From: Candidatus Chloroploca mongolica
Lineage (GTDB): Bacteria; Chloroflexota; Chloroflexia; Chloroflexales; Chloroflexaceae
NCBI RefSeq assembly: GCF_004762035.2
Contig: NZ_SIJK02000050.1
Coordinates: forward strand, 1 to 38,050
Direction of reading: 5' to 3'
Length of the DNA stretch: 38,050 bases
Shown here: piece after piece, positions 16,351 through 24,270 of the stretch
Layout: each line of letters begins with the position of its first letter
Position numbering within the stretch: the first letter of the stretch is position 1
Program-made: the position numbers and the translations under genes
Notes under the pieces: model-generated
The model's database searches: none
Told to the model about the DNA's origin: nothing
The model's input: only the letters and a program-made list of their open reading frames with translations

Positions 16351-17484
16351 TCAGCGCGACGGATCCGGATCAGCAGCCGCCACAACTGGAACAGAGGCAG
16401 CAAGCGCCTGCTCAGCTTCCAGCGGATCGCGGAGGCGCAGAATATCCTCGCGGGCACGGATGATCGCCGCTGCGGCAGGCGTACCGAGCATAGCCCCAAG
16501 AATGCCCACCAGGATGCCACCGAGAATGGTCGCAATGAACGTCACCAGGGGATGCAGACGAAGCTGCGTGCTCGCCAGTTTATTCTGGATAATCGTCTGG
16601 ATAATATTCTGCATCAGCAGCACGACAAAAAGCACCATAATCGCTGAGCCAACGCCACCAGCGCCGAGGGCCACCAGAAAGGCAAAGGCGCCCGACACAA
16701 TCGCCCCGAGATAGGGAACATACGAGGTAACCATTGTCACCAGGCCAATCGTCAAAGCCAGGGGCAAACCAAGCAGGGCCATGGTACTGCCAATGGAGAC
16801 CGACACGACCATACTCGAAAGGGTCAGCGCATAAAAATAGCGCCGCACCGCATTCGTCGTATTCGCGATCACTACTTCACCCAATGCAGGGGCCAGACCA
16901 ATATTCCGGGCCAGCCAGCCGACAATCCCATGCCAATCAATCAGCAAATAGTAGAGCAAGAAAACACCAAGAAAAAGGCCCATAAAAAGTCCGACCATAC
17001 CCGCAAAACTGGCCGTAAAGAACGAGCCGACACCCGCCGCAATCTGGGGCACGGCATTCAAGGCATTGGTCACCGCCCAGTCAAATAAACCAACCGGCAG
17101 ATCTGTGTCAGATGTCCACTGCTCAAGCGCTTGCAAGCCCGACAGCACAAGCTTGCCGATCTGGTCACCCTGACCAAGAATGCCATGAACCGCCAGCCAG
17201 AGCGCCCCCACCAGGATCACCCCAAGCAAAGCCATCACCCCGAGCGCACTGAAGAGGCGGGGAACGCGATGAGCCTCAAGCCAGTCAACCAACGGATAGA
17301 AGAGCATCGCAATAACCGTGGCAAGCACCAGCGGAACCACCAGGCTTCCAATCGCACTCATAATGAACAACACAGCGATCGCAAATGCAGCGACTCCAAG
17401 ATAGAGCCAGCTACGAATGCCGATAGCAAGCAACCCTGGACTAACCATATCCAGTGGCGAACGACGGTCAGGCTTCTGCTCCAT
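16351..17484 (-). CDS. AI-2E family transporter (PerM/TqsA type)
   Basis: A 377-residue polytopic membrane protein of the AI-2 exporter superfamily, whose members export autoinducer-2 or act as antiporters or permeases of other substrates. The hydrophobic profile of about seven or eight helices and the C-terminal region LGLPLALTIGLVTMVTSYVPYLGAIVSG (conserved P-x-x-G) fit the family, as does the length. ATG 17484 was chosen; a TTG at 17487 is equally compatible with the GAGAGG ribosome site. It is the first gene of the operon with DUF2231 and plsC. The substrate cannot be inferred. Confidence 0.88.
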   Translation of the reverse strand: MEQKPDRRSPLDMVSPGLLAIGIRSWLYLGVAAFAIAVLFIMSAIGSLVVPLVLATVIAMLFYPLVDWLEAHRVPRLFSALGVMALLGVILVGALWLAVHGILGQGDQIGKLVLSGLQALEQWTSDTDLPVGLFDWAVTNALNAVPQIAAGVGSFFTASFAGMVGLFMGLFLGVFLLYYLLIDWHGIVGWLARNIGLAPALGEVVIANTTNAVRRYFYALTLSSMVVSVSIGSTMALLGLPLALTIGLVTMVTSYVPYLGAIVSGAFAFLVALGAGGVGSAIMVLFVVLLMQNIIQTIIQNKLASTQLRLHPLVTFIATILGGILVGILGAMLGTPAAAAIIRAREDILRLRDPLEAEQALAASVPVVAAADPDPSR

Positions 17485-17588
17485 CAATAATTATCCTCTC
17501 CATCGTACCCATACCAAGGCCTCGTCACATGTGAACCGTTTCCTATTGTACAGCGTTTTGCAAAGACGGCGATGCGATTATATCATTG

Positions 17589-17617
17589 TTGCTTCTCATC
17601 GCAAGGCATGCTATATT
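17589..17617 (+). promoter_or_regulatory. Putative promoter of the helicase pair
   Basis: TTGCTT (17589-17594), a 17-bp spacer and TATATT (17612-17617) make a plausible sigma70-type promoter. It ends 51 bases before the ATG of the UPF1-like helicase. Judged by eye only. Confidence 0.45.
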
Positions 17618-17668
17618 CGGAGGCAGGCAGAGCATTTGCGTGCCCTCTTCATGTGAGAAAGTTGTGCT

Positions 17669-19468
17669 ATGTTGACGCCCGACGCAGGCCGCCTTCCCTT
17701 GCCTCCCGATGATACCGTTTTGCATGATTTCATTACCGAATTAGCGCGCCTGGTGCGGGCCGAGGCCAATGAAGCAACACGGCAGATCGAGCATCTCTGG
17801 TCACAACCGCTGTTGAAACGGGTTGCGACAGGGCGGGCGATTGATGCTATCACGATCGTCAAGGTTCACCCTGACGGTCTGGTTGAACTATGCTGTCATC
17901 GCAACGAATCACGTTTTCGTGAGGGCGACATGCTCTGTTTGAGCCGCGGCGACCCTTTCGCTGAGCCAAATTTCCTTGTCACGCTCGAGCTTGATGAAGA
18001 GACGGATCTGCTTGTCTCGACTGATGCACCTGGGATCACGGCTTTTGACTTTGTCGCTCAACCCGATGGCTGGGTGCTTGATGAGGGCTATCTCAATGTG
18101 AGCGACTACATCCTGGAGGCACTTGACGAAGCCGCCGATACGGCGGCTGGTCGCGAACGGGTGCTGCCCTTGCTCACCGGGCAGATCCGGCCAAGCCTGG
18201 ATCTCGAACGCTTTGAATATGCCCTTGAACGGGCTGAACAGTGGGGGCTTAACGCGCAGCAAGCCGATGCGGTTGCGTCGGCGTATGCGAGCGATCTTGC
18301 CTATCTGGTTCAGGGTCCTCCGGGAACCGGCAAGACGGTGGTGCTGGCCCGCCTCGCCCAACTCTTTGCCGAAGATGGCGAGCGTGTCCTGGTGACGTGC
18401 TTTACCCATCGGGCGATCGCCAATGCCTTGAATAAACTGGCCGAGCTCGCCTCACGCGAGGATGCGACACCGGTGACGGCGGTGAAGATCGGGCATGAGG
18501 CCCGTGCCGATGGACTACAGGTTGAGCATTATGCCACGTTTGACTCGTCGCCGCTCTGCGATCTCTCCGGGGCGTATATTGTTGGCGCAACGCCATTTGC
18601 TACACGCACACGTCGGTTGCACGGGGTAGAATTCGAGACAGTGATTGTTGATGAAGCGAGTCAGATCACGCTCCCGCTGGCTATTATGGCGATGCTCGTG
18701 GCGCGGCGTACGATTTTCGTGGGCGACCATCAGCAACTACCGCCCGTCCTGGCGACCCGCTATGGCGACCAGATGCTGCGCGATTCGGTCTTTGGTGTAC
18801 TGGTTGACCGTGGCTTCGATACGATGCTCGAAGAGACCTATCGCCTCAATGATGTGCTGGCCGCCTGGCCAAGCAAGGCCTTTTATGCGGGACGCCTTGT
18901 GCCCGCCGAAGGCATAGGTTCGCGACGCATCAGCTATGCGCAGCCGCCCGAGCGCTTTGCCGAGATTCTTGATCCAGCCGTGCCGAAGGTCTTTGTTGAT
19001 CTTGGTCATCGGAACGCCACCACGCGCAATGAACAGGAAGCCCAACTCGCGGTTGAGCTCATCCTTACCCTGGTGGCATGCGGGGTGGCTCCTGCCGAAA
19101 TCGGCGTAGTGACACCCTACCGCGCCCAGAGTCGGGCCATCCGCAATCGGTTGCGTCAGGCCCTGCCCGAGCATAATGCAGAGCGCCGTGCGCTTGTGAT
19201 TGATACCGTTGAACGCATGCAAGGCCAGGAACGCGATGTGATCATTGTGTCACTGACGAGTTCCGATGCCAAGTTTGTCAGTGAAGTGGCCGATTTTTTC
19301 TTCCAACCTGAACGCCTCAATGTGACGATCACGCGCCCACGTCACAAATTGATTATCCTGGGCAGTCGTCACGTGCTTGAGGCTCGCCCTGGTGAGGCAA
19401 CTTCACAACACGGGCTTGAATTATGGCGTGATCTGCTTGCCAGTTGCGCCCACCCGAGCATCACCTGA
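17669..19468 (+). CDS. SF1 helicase, UPF1/IGHMBP2-like (AAA_11/AAA_12)
   Basis: A 599-residue ATP-dependent nucleic-acid helicase of the UPF1-like group of superfamily 1. Residues about 40-110 (LWSQPLLKRVATGRAI ... NESRFREGDMLCLSRGDP) resemble the small beta-barrel (1B) of IGHMBP2-like proteins. The motor follows: Q-motif near LNAQQADAV (196-203), Walker A GPPGTGKT at 216-223, DEAS (motif II) at 328-331, GDHQQLPPV (motif III) at 352-360, then TVERMQGQERDVIIVSLTSSD and RLNVTITRPRHKLIILG (motifs V and VI). It acts on DNA or RNA; the role is unknown. It is the first of two adjacent helicase genes, 10 bases apart. The ribosome site is weak (GAGAAAG). Confidence 0.9.
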   Translation: MLTPDAGRLPLPPDDTVLHDFITELARLVRAEANEATRQIEHLWSQPLLKRVATGRAIDAITIVKVHPDGLVELCCHRNESRFREGDMLCLSRGDPFAEPNFLVTLELDEETDLLVSTDAPGITAFDFVAQPDGWVLDEGYLNVSDYILEALDEAADTAAGRERVLPLLTGQIRPSLDLERFEYALERAEQWGLNAQQADAVASAYASDLAYLVQGPPGTGKTVVLARLAQLFAEDGERVLVTCFTHRAIANALNKLAELASREDATPVTAVKIGHEARADGLQVEHYATFDSSPLCDLSGAYIVGATPFATRTRRLHGVEFETVIVDEASQITLPLAIMAMLVARRTIFVGDHQQLPPVLATRYGDQMLRDSVFGVLVDRGFDTMLEETYRLNDVLAAWPSKAFYAGRLVPAEGIGSRRISYAQPPERFAEILDPAVPKVFVDLGHRNATTRNEQEAQLAVELILTLVACGVAPAEIGVVTPYRAQSRAIRNRLRQALPEHNAERRALVIDTVERMQGQERDVIIVSLTSSDAKFVSEVADFFFQPERLNVTITRPRHKLIILGSRHVLEARPGEATSQHGLELWRDLLASCAHPSIT

Positions 19469-19478
19469 TCCCACCGTT

Positions 19479-21464
19479 ATGGCAACGATTCTTCCCGAAC
19501 ATCCGGTTGGCTCGTACCCGCGCGAAACGATTCGCGTCTTTCGGCTCCTCAAACAACTCCCTGATAGTTTTGTTATCTGGCAACGGCTGACCATCCAGGA
19601 TCACGGGCCTTCCTTCCTGGTCTATACGCAGGATGAACGCTGCGCCTTGATCACTGTTGTGCCTGCCACCCTCACCGATATGCGTCAGGCGCATCAGCAA
19701 GGTCTCTTTGGCGCAACGACCGCGCCCGGAACCACGGAAACAGAGGCCCTCAATCAGTTTCGGACGCACCTGGATGTTGCCGATGCCCTCGCATGCATTC
19801 CTGGCCTCATCCTCTTCCCAGGCATACCGGTCGTCGATCTGCAGACGGCCCTGGCCGAACCTCCACCAGGCATTGTCTGGGGTGCTCGCGAGGATCTGAC
19901 CAGTGAGGCGTTTTTACCCTGGCTCGTGTCGCGGCTTGGTTCACGCTGCACACCCGAGCAGTTTGAGCGTTTGCGACGCGCTTTTAGCCCCGAGATCATT
20001 ATTCCTTGCCAGCTTACCATCCGCCAATCACTAGTGCGCGCCACCGAACCAGTGCTGACCGAATACCTACTCAGTTACCAGCAAGAGTGGGTGCTCAAAT
20101 ATGATCTTGAACTCTCCGAAGAGGCTGAAGAAGCAAACCACGAGTTGCACCTACAACTTGTCAATGGTGTAGCAGGCAGCGGCAAGTCACTGCTCCTGCT
20201 GTATCGAGCACGCTTGCTCCGTCAGTTTTTTCCGCGCAAGCGTATGCTCGTCTTGACCCACAATCGTCCCCTTATCCGCGATCTCCAGCATCGGTATCAC
20301 GTCTTGAGCGGGGGCGATCAGGGCGTCGAATGGAAAACCTTTTTTGGGTGGTGCATCGCCTATTGGCCGACGTCACCCAGGCCACGTTTGATCAAAGAGT
20401 ATGAACAACGTGCGCTTCTGCAGCAAGCCTGGGAACAACACCTCGCCGATACGTCGATCTCGCTTGATCTCTTCAAGAGTGAAATTGATTGGCTCAAAGA
20501 TCGTTTGATTACGACACGCCAGGGTTATCGCGAGGCCGATCGCAGTGGCCGCGGCTTTGCGCTCAAAGAATCGATGCGTGACCGCGTGTACGAGGCGATT
20601 CTGGCCTATCAGCACCTGTTGAACGCAAAAGGAAGGCTCGATTTCGGTGATGTGCCGCGCCGTATCTGGCGCGCTTTGATCGAAGAAGACCCCCACCTGC
20701 CAACCTATGATGTTATCTTGATTGACGAGGCTCAGTTTTTTGCCCCGATCTGGTTTGCGATTATCAAGCGCGTTTTGCCAGTGCAGCGGGGACAGATTTT
20801 TCTGGTCGCCGATCCCACCCAGGGCTTCCTCAAACGACGCCAATCATGGCTCGCCAGCGGCTTCAATGTGCGTGGTCATACCCGCCGTCTTGACCGGTGC
20901 TATCGTACAACCAGGGAGATTCTGGCCTTTGCGACCCGGTTCTATCAGCACCGCCTACCCGACGATGAAGAGGCACTCATTGCCGCCAATGTGCAGCAGA
21001 CGCCGAGTGGGTTGCCGCCTAAAGTCGTTGCCCTCACCAGTGAACAGGATGAACTCACGCGGGTCGTCAAGGAGGTCAAGGCACTGGTTGCGGCTGAGAC
21101 GCCGCTTGAGCATATCTTGATTTTGCACGCCGACTGGCAAGGCGCAAACCGACTGCTCACACGACTCGGGGCTGAATTTGGTACCGCGCATGTGACTCAT
21201 CCCAAAGAGGGTGTGCAGCCGGAACAGATCCGCGTCTGCCAACTTGGTTCAGCGACTGGCCTCGAGAGTCCGATTGTCTTTCTTGTCGGCATCCATCGTC
21301 TGCTTGAAGCCGAAGGGAGCCTGCGGCTGTCTGAAGAGGAACGAGCCGAGCAGATCCGCGATAATACCCGCAAGCTCTATATGGCGATGACACGTGCAGG
21401 CCAGCGTCTGGTCATAACCTATGTGGGCGAAGTACCCCGTGCGCTAGGTGGAACCCACACATAG
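19479..21464 (+). CDS. UvrD/Rep-like SF1 helicase with degenerate NERD-like N-terminus
   Basis: A 661-residue helicase of the UvrD-like group. Walker A is GVAGSGKS (230-237) and motif II is LIDEAQFF (DEAQ at 416-419). Motif III-like LVADPTQGF and motif VI-like RKLYMAMTRAGQRLVITY follow. Residues about 25-120 look like a NERD (nuclease-related) domain in position and hydrophobic pattern, but I cannot find the E-x-K catalytic pair, so the nuclease is probably dead or the match is spurious. ATG 19479 lies 10 bases after the upstream helicase stop, and is preferred over the in-frame start at 19377 inside that gene. The two genes look like one operon, suggesting helicases that work together. Confidence 0.88.
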   Translation: MATILPEHPVGSYPRETIRVFRLLKQLPDSFVIWQRLTIQDHGPSFLVYTQDERCALITVVPATLTDMRQAHQQGLFGATTAPGTTETEALNQFRTHLDVADALACIPGLILFPGIPVVDLQTALAEPPPGIVWGAREDLTSEAFLPWLVSRLGSRCTPEQFERLRRAFSPEIIIPCQLTIRQSLVRATEPVLTEYLLSYQQEWVLKYDLELSEEAEEANHELHLQLVNGVAGSGKSLLLLYRARLLRQFFPRKRMLVLTHNRPLIRDLQHRYHVLSGGDQGVEWKTFFGWCIAYWPTSPRPRLIKEYEQRALLQQAWEQHLADTSISLDLFKSEIDWLKDRLITTRQGYREADRSGRGFALKESMRDRVYEAILAYQHLLNAKGRLDFGDVPRRIWRALIEEDPHLPTYDVILIDEAQFFAPIWFAIIKRVLPVQRGQIFLVADPTQGFLKRRQSWLASGFNVRGHTRRLDRCYRTTREILAFATRFYQHRLPDDEEALIAANVQQTPSGLPPKVVALTSEQDELTRVVKEVKALVAAETPLEHILILHADWQGANRLLTRLGAEFGTAHVTHPKEGVQPEQIRVCQLGSATGLESPIVFLVGIHRLLEAEGSLRLSEEERAEQIRDNTRKLYMAMTRAGQRLVITYVGEVPRALGGTHT

Positions 21465-21502
21465 GGGCACCTGCACTCCCAGGAGAGCCGCAATACACCA
21501 AA

Positions 21503-21561
21503 CCTTTGCGCCGCTGCGCCTTTGCGTCAAAACCTCCGCGCCTCTGCGCCTTTGCGTCAAA
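21503..21561 (-). repeat. 29-bp dispersed repeat, copies C and D in tandem
   Basis: Two direct copies, 21503-21531 (2 mismatches to copy B) and 21533-21561 (3 mismatches), both end in CTTTGCGTCAAA. They lie between the convergent helicase and YigZ genes. Confidence 0.8.
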
Positions 21562-21569
21562 AAACCATC

Positions 21570-22184
21570 TTATGTGAGACGTAGCCGTACCTGACCCGCA
21601 GTGCTTTCGGCCAGTTGCGCACTGATGCGATCAACGTCTGTTACTGGCAGACGCGCTATGATGACGACGGTCGCCCCAAAGGCTTCGTCATCAATCAACG
21701 CCTGAGCGTTTTCGAGGATACGGCGCACCGTTGCATAGAGGCTGTAGTCTATTTCGATGCGCAGGCGCTGCAAGACAACGTGTTCGCCGCGGGGTAACTC
21801 GGCAAGCACGGCCCGCACCGCATCGCTGTAGGCCCGTACCAGTCCTCCGGTACCAAGCAGGGTTCCACCAAAGTAGCGCGTCACAACAACCGTGACATCG
21901 CCCAGATCGGCCCCGCGCAACACGGCCAGCATCGGGCGCCCGGCTGTGCCCGATGGTTCGCCGTCGTCGCTCATCCCGGCGGTGACACTGGCACCATAGC
22001 CAACCAGGTAGGCAAAACAGTGGTGCGTTGCGTCGGGCTCGGCGGCACGGATGGCAGCAATGAATGCTTTGGCAGCATCCACGTCAGGGGTGTAGCCCGC
22101 ACGGCTGATGAAGCGTGAATTGCTGACCATCAACTCGGTTGTCGCACGTGCGGCAGGGATAGGATAACGGGCTTCGAGACTCAT
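21570..22184 (-). CDS. YigZ / IMPACT family protein (UPF0029)
   Basis: A 204-residue cytoplasmic protein. The N-terminal IMPACT domain (about residues 1-120) has the conserved stretch SDDGEPSGTAGRPML followed by VVVTRYFGGTLLGTGGLVRAYSDA, the family signature. The C-terminal DUF1949-like domain (about 135-204) has an alpha/beta pattern. The family is linked to translation regulation in eukaryotes; the bacterial role is unclear. ATG 22184 starts just before the domain; an ORF extension to 22253 would run into the divergent DUF1028 gene and adds nothing conserved. Confidence 0.9.
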   Translation of the reverse strand: MSLEARYPIPAARATTELMVSNSRFISRAGYTPDVDAAKAFIAAIRAAEPDATHHCFAYLVGYGASVTAGMSDDGEPSGTAGRPMLAVLRGADLGDVTVVVTRYFGGTLLGTGGLVRAYSDAVRAVLAELPRGEHVVLQRLRIEIDYSLYATVRRILENAQALIDDEAFGATVVIIARLPVTDVDRISAQLAESTAGQVRLRLT

Positions 22185-22236
22185 CAGGATGTTCCAATAT
22201 GCTATACTACGCAGAAGTTCAGAGAAAGGGACGAAT

Positions 22237-23109
22237 ATGCAACCAGTTGCCACTTTTTCTATCGTTGCCTTCGATCCTGAGCAGGGCGATGTTGGTGTGG
22301 CGGTTCAATCCAAGTTTCTTGCCGTTGGCTCGGTTGTCCCCTGGGCGCAAGCTGGTGTCGGTGGCCTTGCCACCCAGGCATGGGCCAATATTCGCTACGG
22401 CCCCGACGGGCTGAAACTGCTGGCCGAGGGGCTCTCCGCCGAACAGGTATGCGATCAGTTGATTGCCGATGATCCTGGACGCGATCAACGCCAGCTCGGC
22501 ATCGTTGATGCGCAGGGCCGGGTTGCCGCCTATACCGGCAGCGCTTGTATGCCCTGGGCGGGGCATTATCTCGGCGCTGGCTATACCGTGCAAGGCAATA
22601 TCCTCGCCGGGGCCAGGGTCGCCGAGGCGATCGCCGAGGCCTTTGAAATGGCCCAGGGTGAACTCGCCGAACGCCTGGTCATTGCGCTGGCAGCCGGCGA
22701 AGCAGCCGGCGGCGATCGCCGCGGGCGCCAGGCCGCCGCGCTCTATGTCGCACGCACCGGCGGTGCCTATGGTGGCAATCATGATCGTTATGTCGATTTG
22801 CGGGTTGACGATCACCCAGAGCCGATTGTTGAACTCGAACGCCTCCTCAGGCTCCACCGTCTCTATCTTACCACGTCAGATCCGGCGGCGCTGCTGCCCA
22901 TTACGCCCGAATTGACCTGCGAGATCCAGACGATGCTCAGCGAGGCGGGCTATTACGCCGGCCCTGCTGATGGCAAGTTCGAGACCCTGACCCGCAGCGC
23001 CCTTGAGACCTATGGCGGGGTCGAGAATCTCGAAATGCGCCTCACTAGTCTCGATGAGCACAAAATCGACCCGCTTGTGCTCGATTTTATGCGCCGCAAA
23101 CGAGAGTAA
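22237..23109 (+). CDS. DUF1028 (Ntn-hydrolase-like) protein with C-terminal peptidoglycan-binding-like segment
   Basis: A 290-residue protein. Residues 1-200 match DUF1028, a family with an Ntn-hydrolase-like fold: the start ATFSIVAFDPEQGDVGVAVQSKF, the internal TQAWANIRYGPDGL and the later LAAGEAAGGDRRGRQAAAL are all typical. The last about 80 residues (ELTCEIQTMLSEAGYYAG ... DGKFETLTRSALE) resemble the PG_binding_2 domain often fused to DUF1028. The substrate is unknown. ATG 22237 was chosen because AAAGGG lies 7 bases upstream and it starts at the conserved ATFSI block. It is divergent from the YigZ gene with about 52 bases between starts. Confidence 0.88.
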   Translation: MQPVATFSIVAFDPEQGDVGVAVQSKFLAVGSVVPWAQAGVGGLATQAWANIRYGPDGLKLLAEGLSAEQVCDQLIADDPGRDQRQLGIVDAQGRVAAYTGSACMPWAGHYLGAGYTVQGNILAGARVAEAIAEAFEMAQGELAERLVIALAAGEAAGGDRRGRQAAALYVARTGGAYGGNHDRYVDLRVDDHPEPIVELERLLRLHRLYLTTSDPAALLPITPELTCEIQTMLSEAGYYAGPADGKFETLTRSALETYGGVENLEMRLTSLDEHKIDPLVLDFMRRKRE

Positions 23110-23315
23110 AATCCTGCAGTTGAACAACTATACTATTGCTCGTTGCAACAGTACATTGTCGACGACAACACGCGGATCGTTCCATCATCGGAACGAGTCG
23201 CATTATTGTTGTCTATGCTTATCTTAGCACTCGACTCGTGTTATGCAAAGCATTAGAATGTGCTTAAGCGACACCACAACGTTTGCTCGTGGTATACTCG
23301 TAGTGGGAATGATGA
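23110..23315. other. Non-coding spacer before the TA cassette
   Basis: Nothing coding is visible. A 7-bp-arm hairpin TCGTTCC/GGAACGA (23177-23196) could end the DUF1028 transcript. GGTATACT just before the first 66-bp repeat resembles a -10 box that could drive the cassette. Confidence 0.4.
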
Positions 23316-23380
23316 CAGTTCAAGGCTGCGAGGTGCTGTCGTGACCGTATCAGTTCAGGCAAAGCCGCTGAACTGCTCGG
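23315..23380 (+). repeat. 66-bp direct repeat, left copy
   Basis: Matches 24145-24210 at 64 of 66 bases (substitutions only near the AGGTGCTGTC part). It starts at ACAGTTCAAGGCTGCG and ends at GAACTGCTCGG. The flanking sequences differ on both sides. It brackets the DUF4258-DUF2283 pair together with the right copy. Confidence 0.9.
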
Positions 23381-23489
23381 CATCGAGCGCCTCGACTTCA
23401 TCCGCCTGCTTGCCGAAGAAAAGACACCCTACCTCGACTACTCAGTCACTGAACTCGAAGCCGAGATCGAAACGCTTGCCCATGAGTGA
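23316..23489 (+). pseudogene. UPF0175-family antitoxin remnant
   Basis: A stop-bounded frame of 57 codons reads FKAARCCRDRISSGKAAELL..., then RLDFIRLLAEEKTPYLDYS and a short acidic C-terminus ending LAHE. This matches the helix-turn-helix end of UPF0175 antitoxins, typically GKAAELLG-x-S...FLDLLAE. There is an in-frame TGA directly before it (23313-23315), no start codon inside and no N-terminal part, so the gene is broken. The first 64 bases lie in the left 66-bp repeat. Confidence 0.7.
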
Positions 23490-23579
23490 ATAGCCAGATA
23501 CTCAGGCACTCGTGCAACTCGCCAAAAGCAATGGTTTGCACGTTTCTGTGGCAGGCAACGTCAGTGGAAAGCCATACCC

Positions 23580-23846
23580 GTGCCTCGCTTTACCTATTCA
23601 TATCACGCTCATGAAGAGATGGAGCATCGCAGGATCCCACAATCCCTCGTAGATTCCGTCCTCGAAAACCCTCAGCAGGTAGTGCCAGAGGGCAATGGAC
23701 GAGTTGCCTACCAATCTCAGGTTGATTTTGGTGGGGGCAAGATCTTCTTGCTCCGTGCCATTGTGGTTGACACTATTGACCCTGCTATCGTTGTTACGGT
23801 TTATCGCACCAGCAAGATCAGCAAATACTGGAAGACAATGCCATGA
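23580..23846 (+). CDS. DUF4258 protein, probable toxin of a TA pair
   Basis: An 88-residue protein starting MPRFTYSYHAHEEMEHRRIP, the typical DUF4258 opening (a His followed by A-x-x-x-M-x-x-R). It continues with LENPQQVVPEGNGRVAYQ and ends in VVTVYRTSKISKYW, again typical. DUF4258 proteins are RelE/BrnT-like and are usually found beside small antitoxins, so an mRNA-cleaving toxin is likely but unproven. The start is GTG 23580, with GGAAAG about 8 bases upstream. It overlaps the DUF2283 gene by 4 bases (ATGA), so the two are co-translated. Confidence 0.85.
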   Translation: MPRFTYSYHAHEEMEHRRIPQSLVDSVLENPQQVVPEGNGRVAYQSQVDFGGGKIFLLRAIVVDTIDPAIVVTVYRTSKISKYWKTMP

Positions 23847-24049
23847 AAGTTACCTACGATGCCGAAGTAGATGTGTTGCGTCTCATCTTCAGTAATGCAC
23901 CAATTGAGGAAAGTGATGAGGAGAAACCCGGTCTGATCCTCGACTATGATCAGGCAGGGAATATTGTCGGCATCGAAATCCTTGATGCCTCGAAGCGTAC
24001 TGATAATCCGTTTGCAGTTGAGTATGCCGTCATCGGGAAAGCTGCTTAG
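23843..24049 (+). CDS. DUF2283 protein, probable antitoxin
   Basis: A 68-residue acidic protein. MKVTYDAEVDVLRLIF near the start and EEKPGLILDYDQAGNIVGIEILDAS in the middle are the DUF2283 signature. The family regularly follows DUF4258 and is treated as its antitoxin. It starts in the ATGA overlap with the toxin gene. An AGCCAGGC/GCCTGGCT inverted repeat (24055-24088) follows the stop within 6 bases and may terminate transcription. Confidence 0.85.
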   Translation: MKVTYDAEVDVLRLIFSNAPIEESDEEKPGLILDYDQAGNIVGIEILDASKRTDNPFAVEYAVIGKAA

Positions 24050-24054
24050 TGCCG

Positions 24055-24088
24055 AGCCAGGCACGGGCTTCCCTACCCACGCCTGGCT
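24055..24088 (+). terminator. Possible terminator hairpin of the TA operon
   Basis: 8-bp arms AGCCAGGC (24055-24062) and GCCTGGCT (24081-24088) flank an 18-nt loop just after the DUF2283 stop. No U-tract follows, so this is tentative. Confidence 0.4.
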
Positions 24089-24144
24089 TGCCAGCGTTCC
24101 CTCAGCCCTCCGCCAAGCACACGCAGAACCAACCCGGTCAAACC

Positions 24145-24210
24145 ACAGTTCAAGGCTGCGAGGTACCGTCGTGACCGTATCAGTTCAGGCAAAGCCGCTG
24201 AACTGCTCGG
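24145..24210 (+). repeat. 66-bp direct repeat, right copy
   Basis: Second copy of the repeat at 23315-23380 (64 of 66). It encodes the same UPF0175 segment (RRDRISSGKAAELLG), but the homology stops at once after it and the frame runs into unrelated CTGCAATC(T/C)AAAA tandem-like sequence (24217-24252). It is therefore a fragment copy, not a gene. Confidence 0.9.
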
Positions 24211-24270
24211 CGCGGCAATCTGCAATCCAAAAGCTAAAACCTGCAATCTAAAACGAGGTGCCACCGCCTG

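Noticed and set aside
23260-23493. 77-codon plus-strand frame before the TA genes
   Set aside because: A different frame of the same DNA encodes recognisable UPF0175 sequence, so this one is a shadow.
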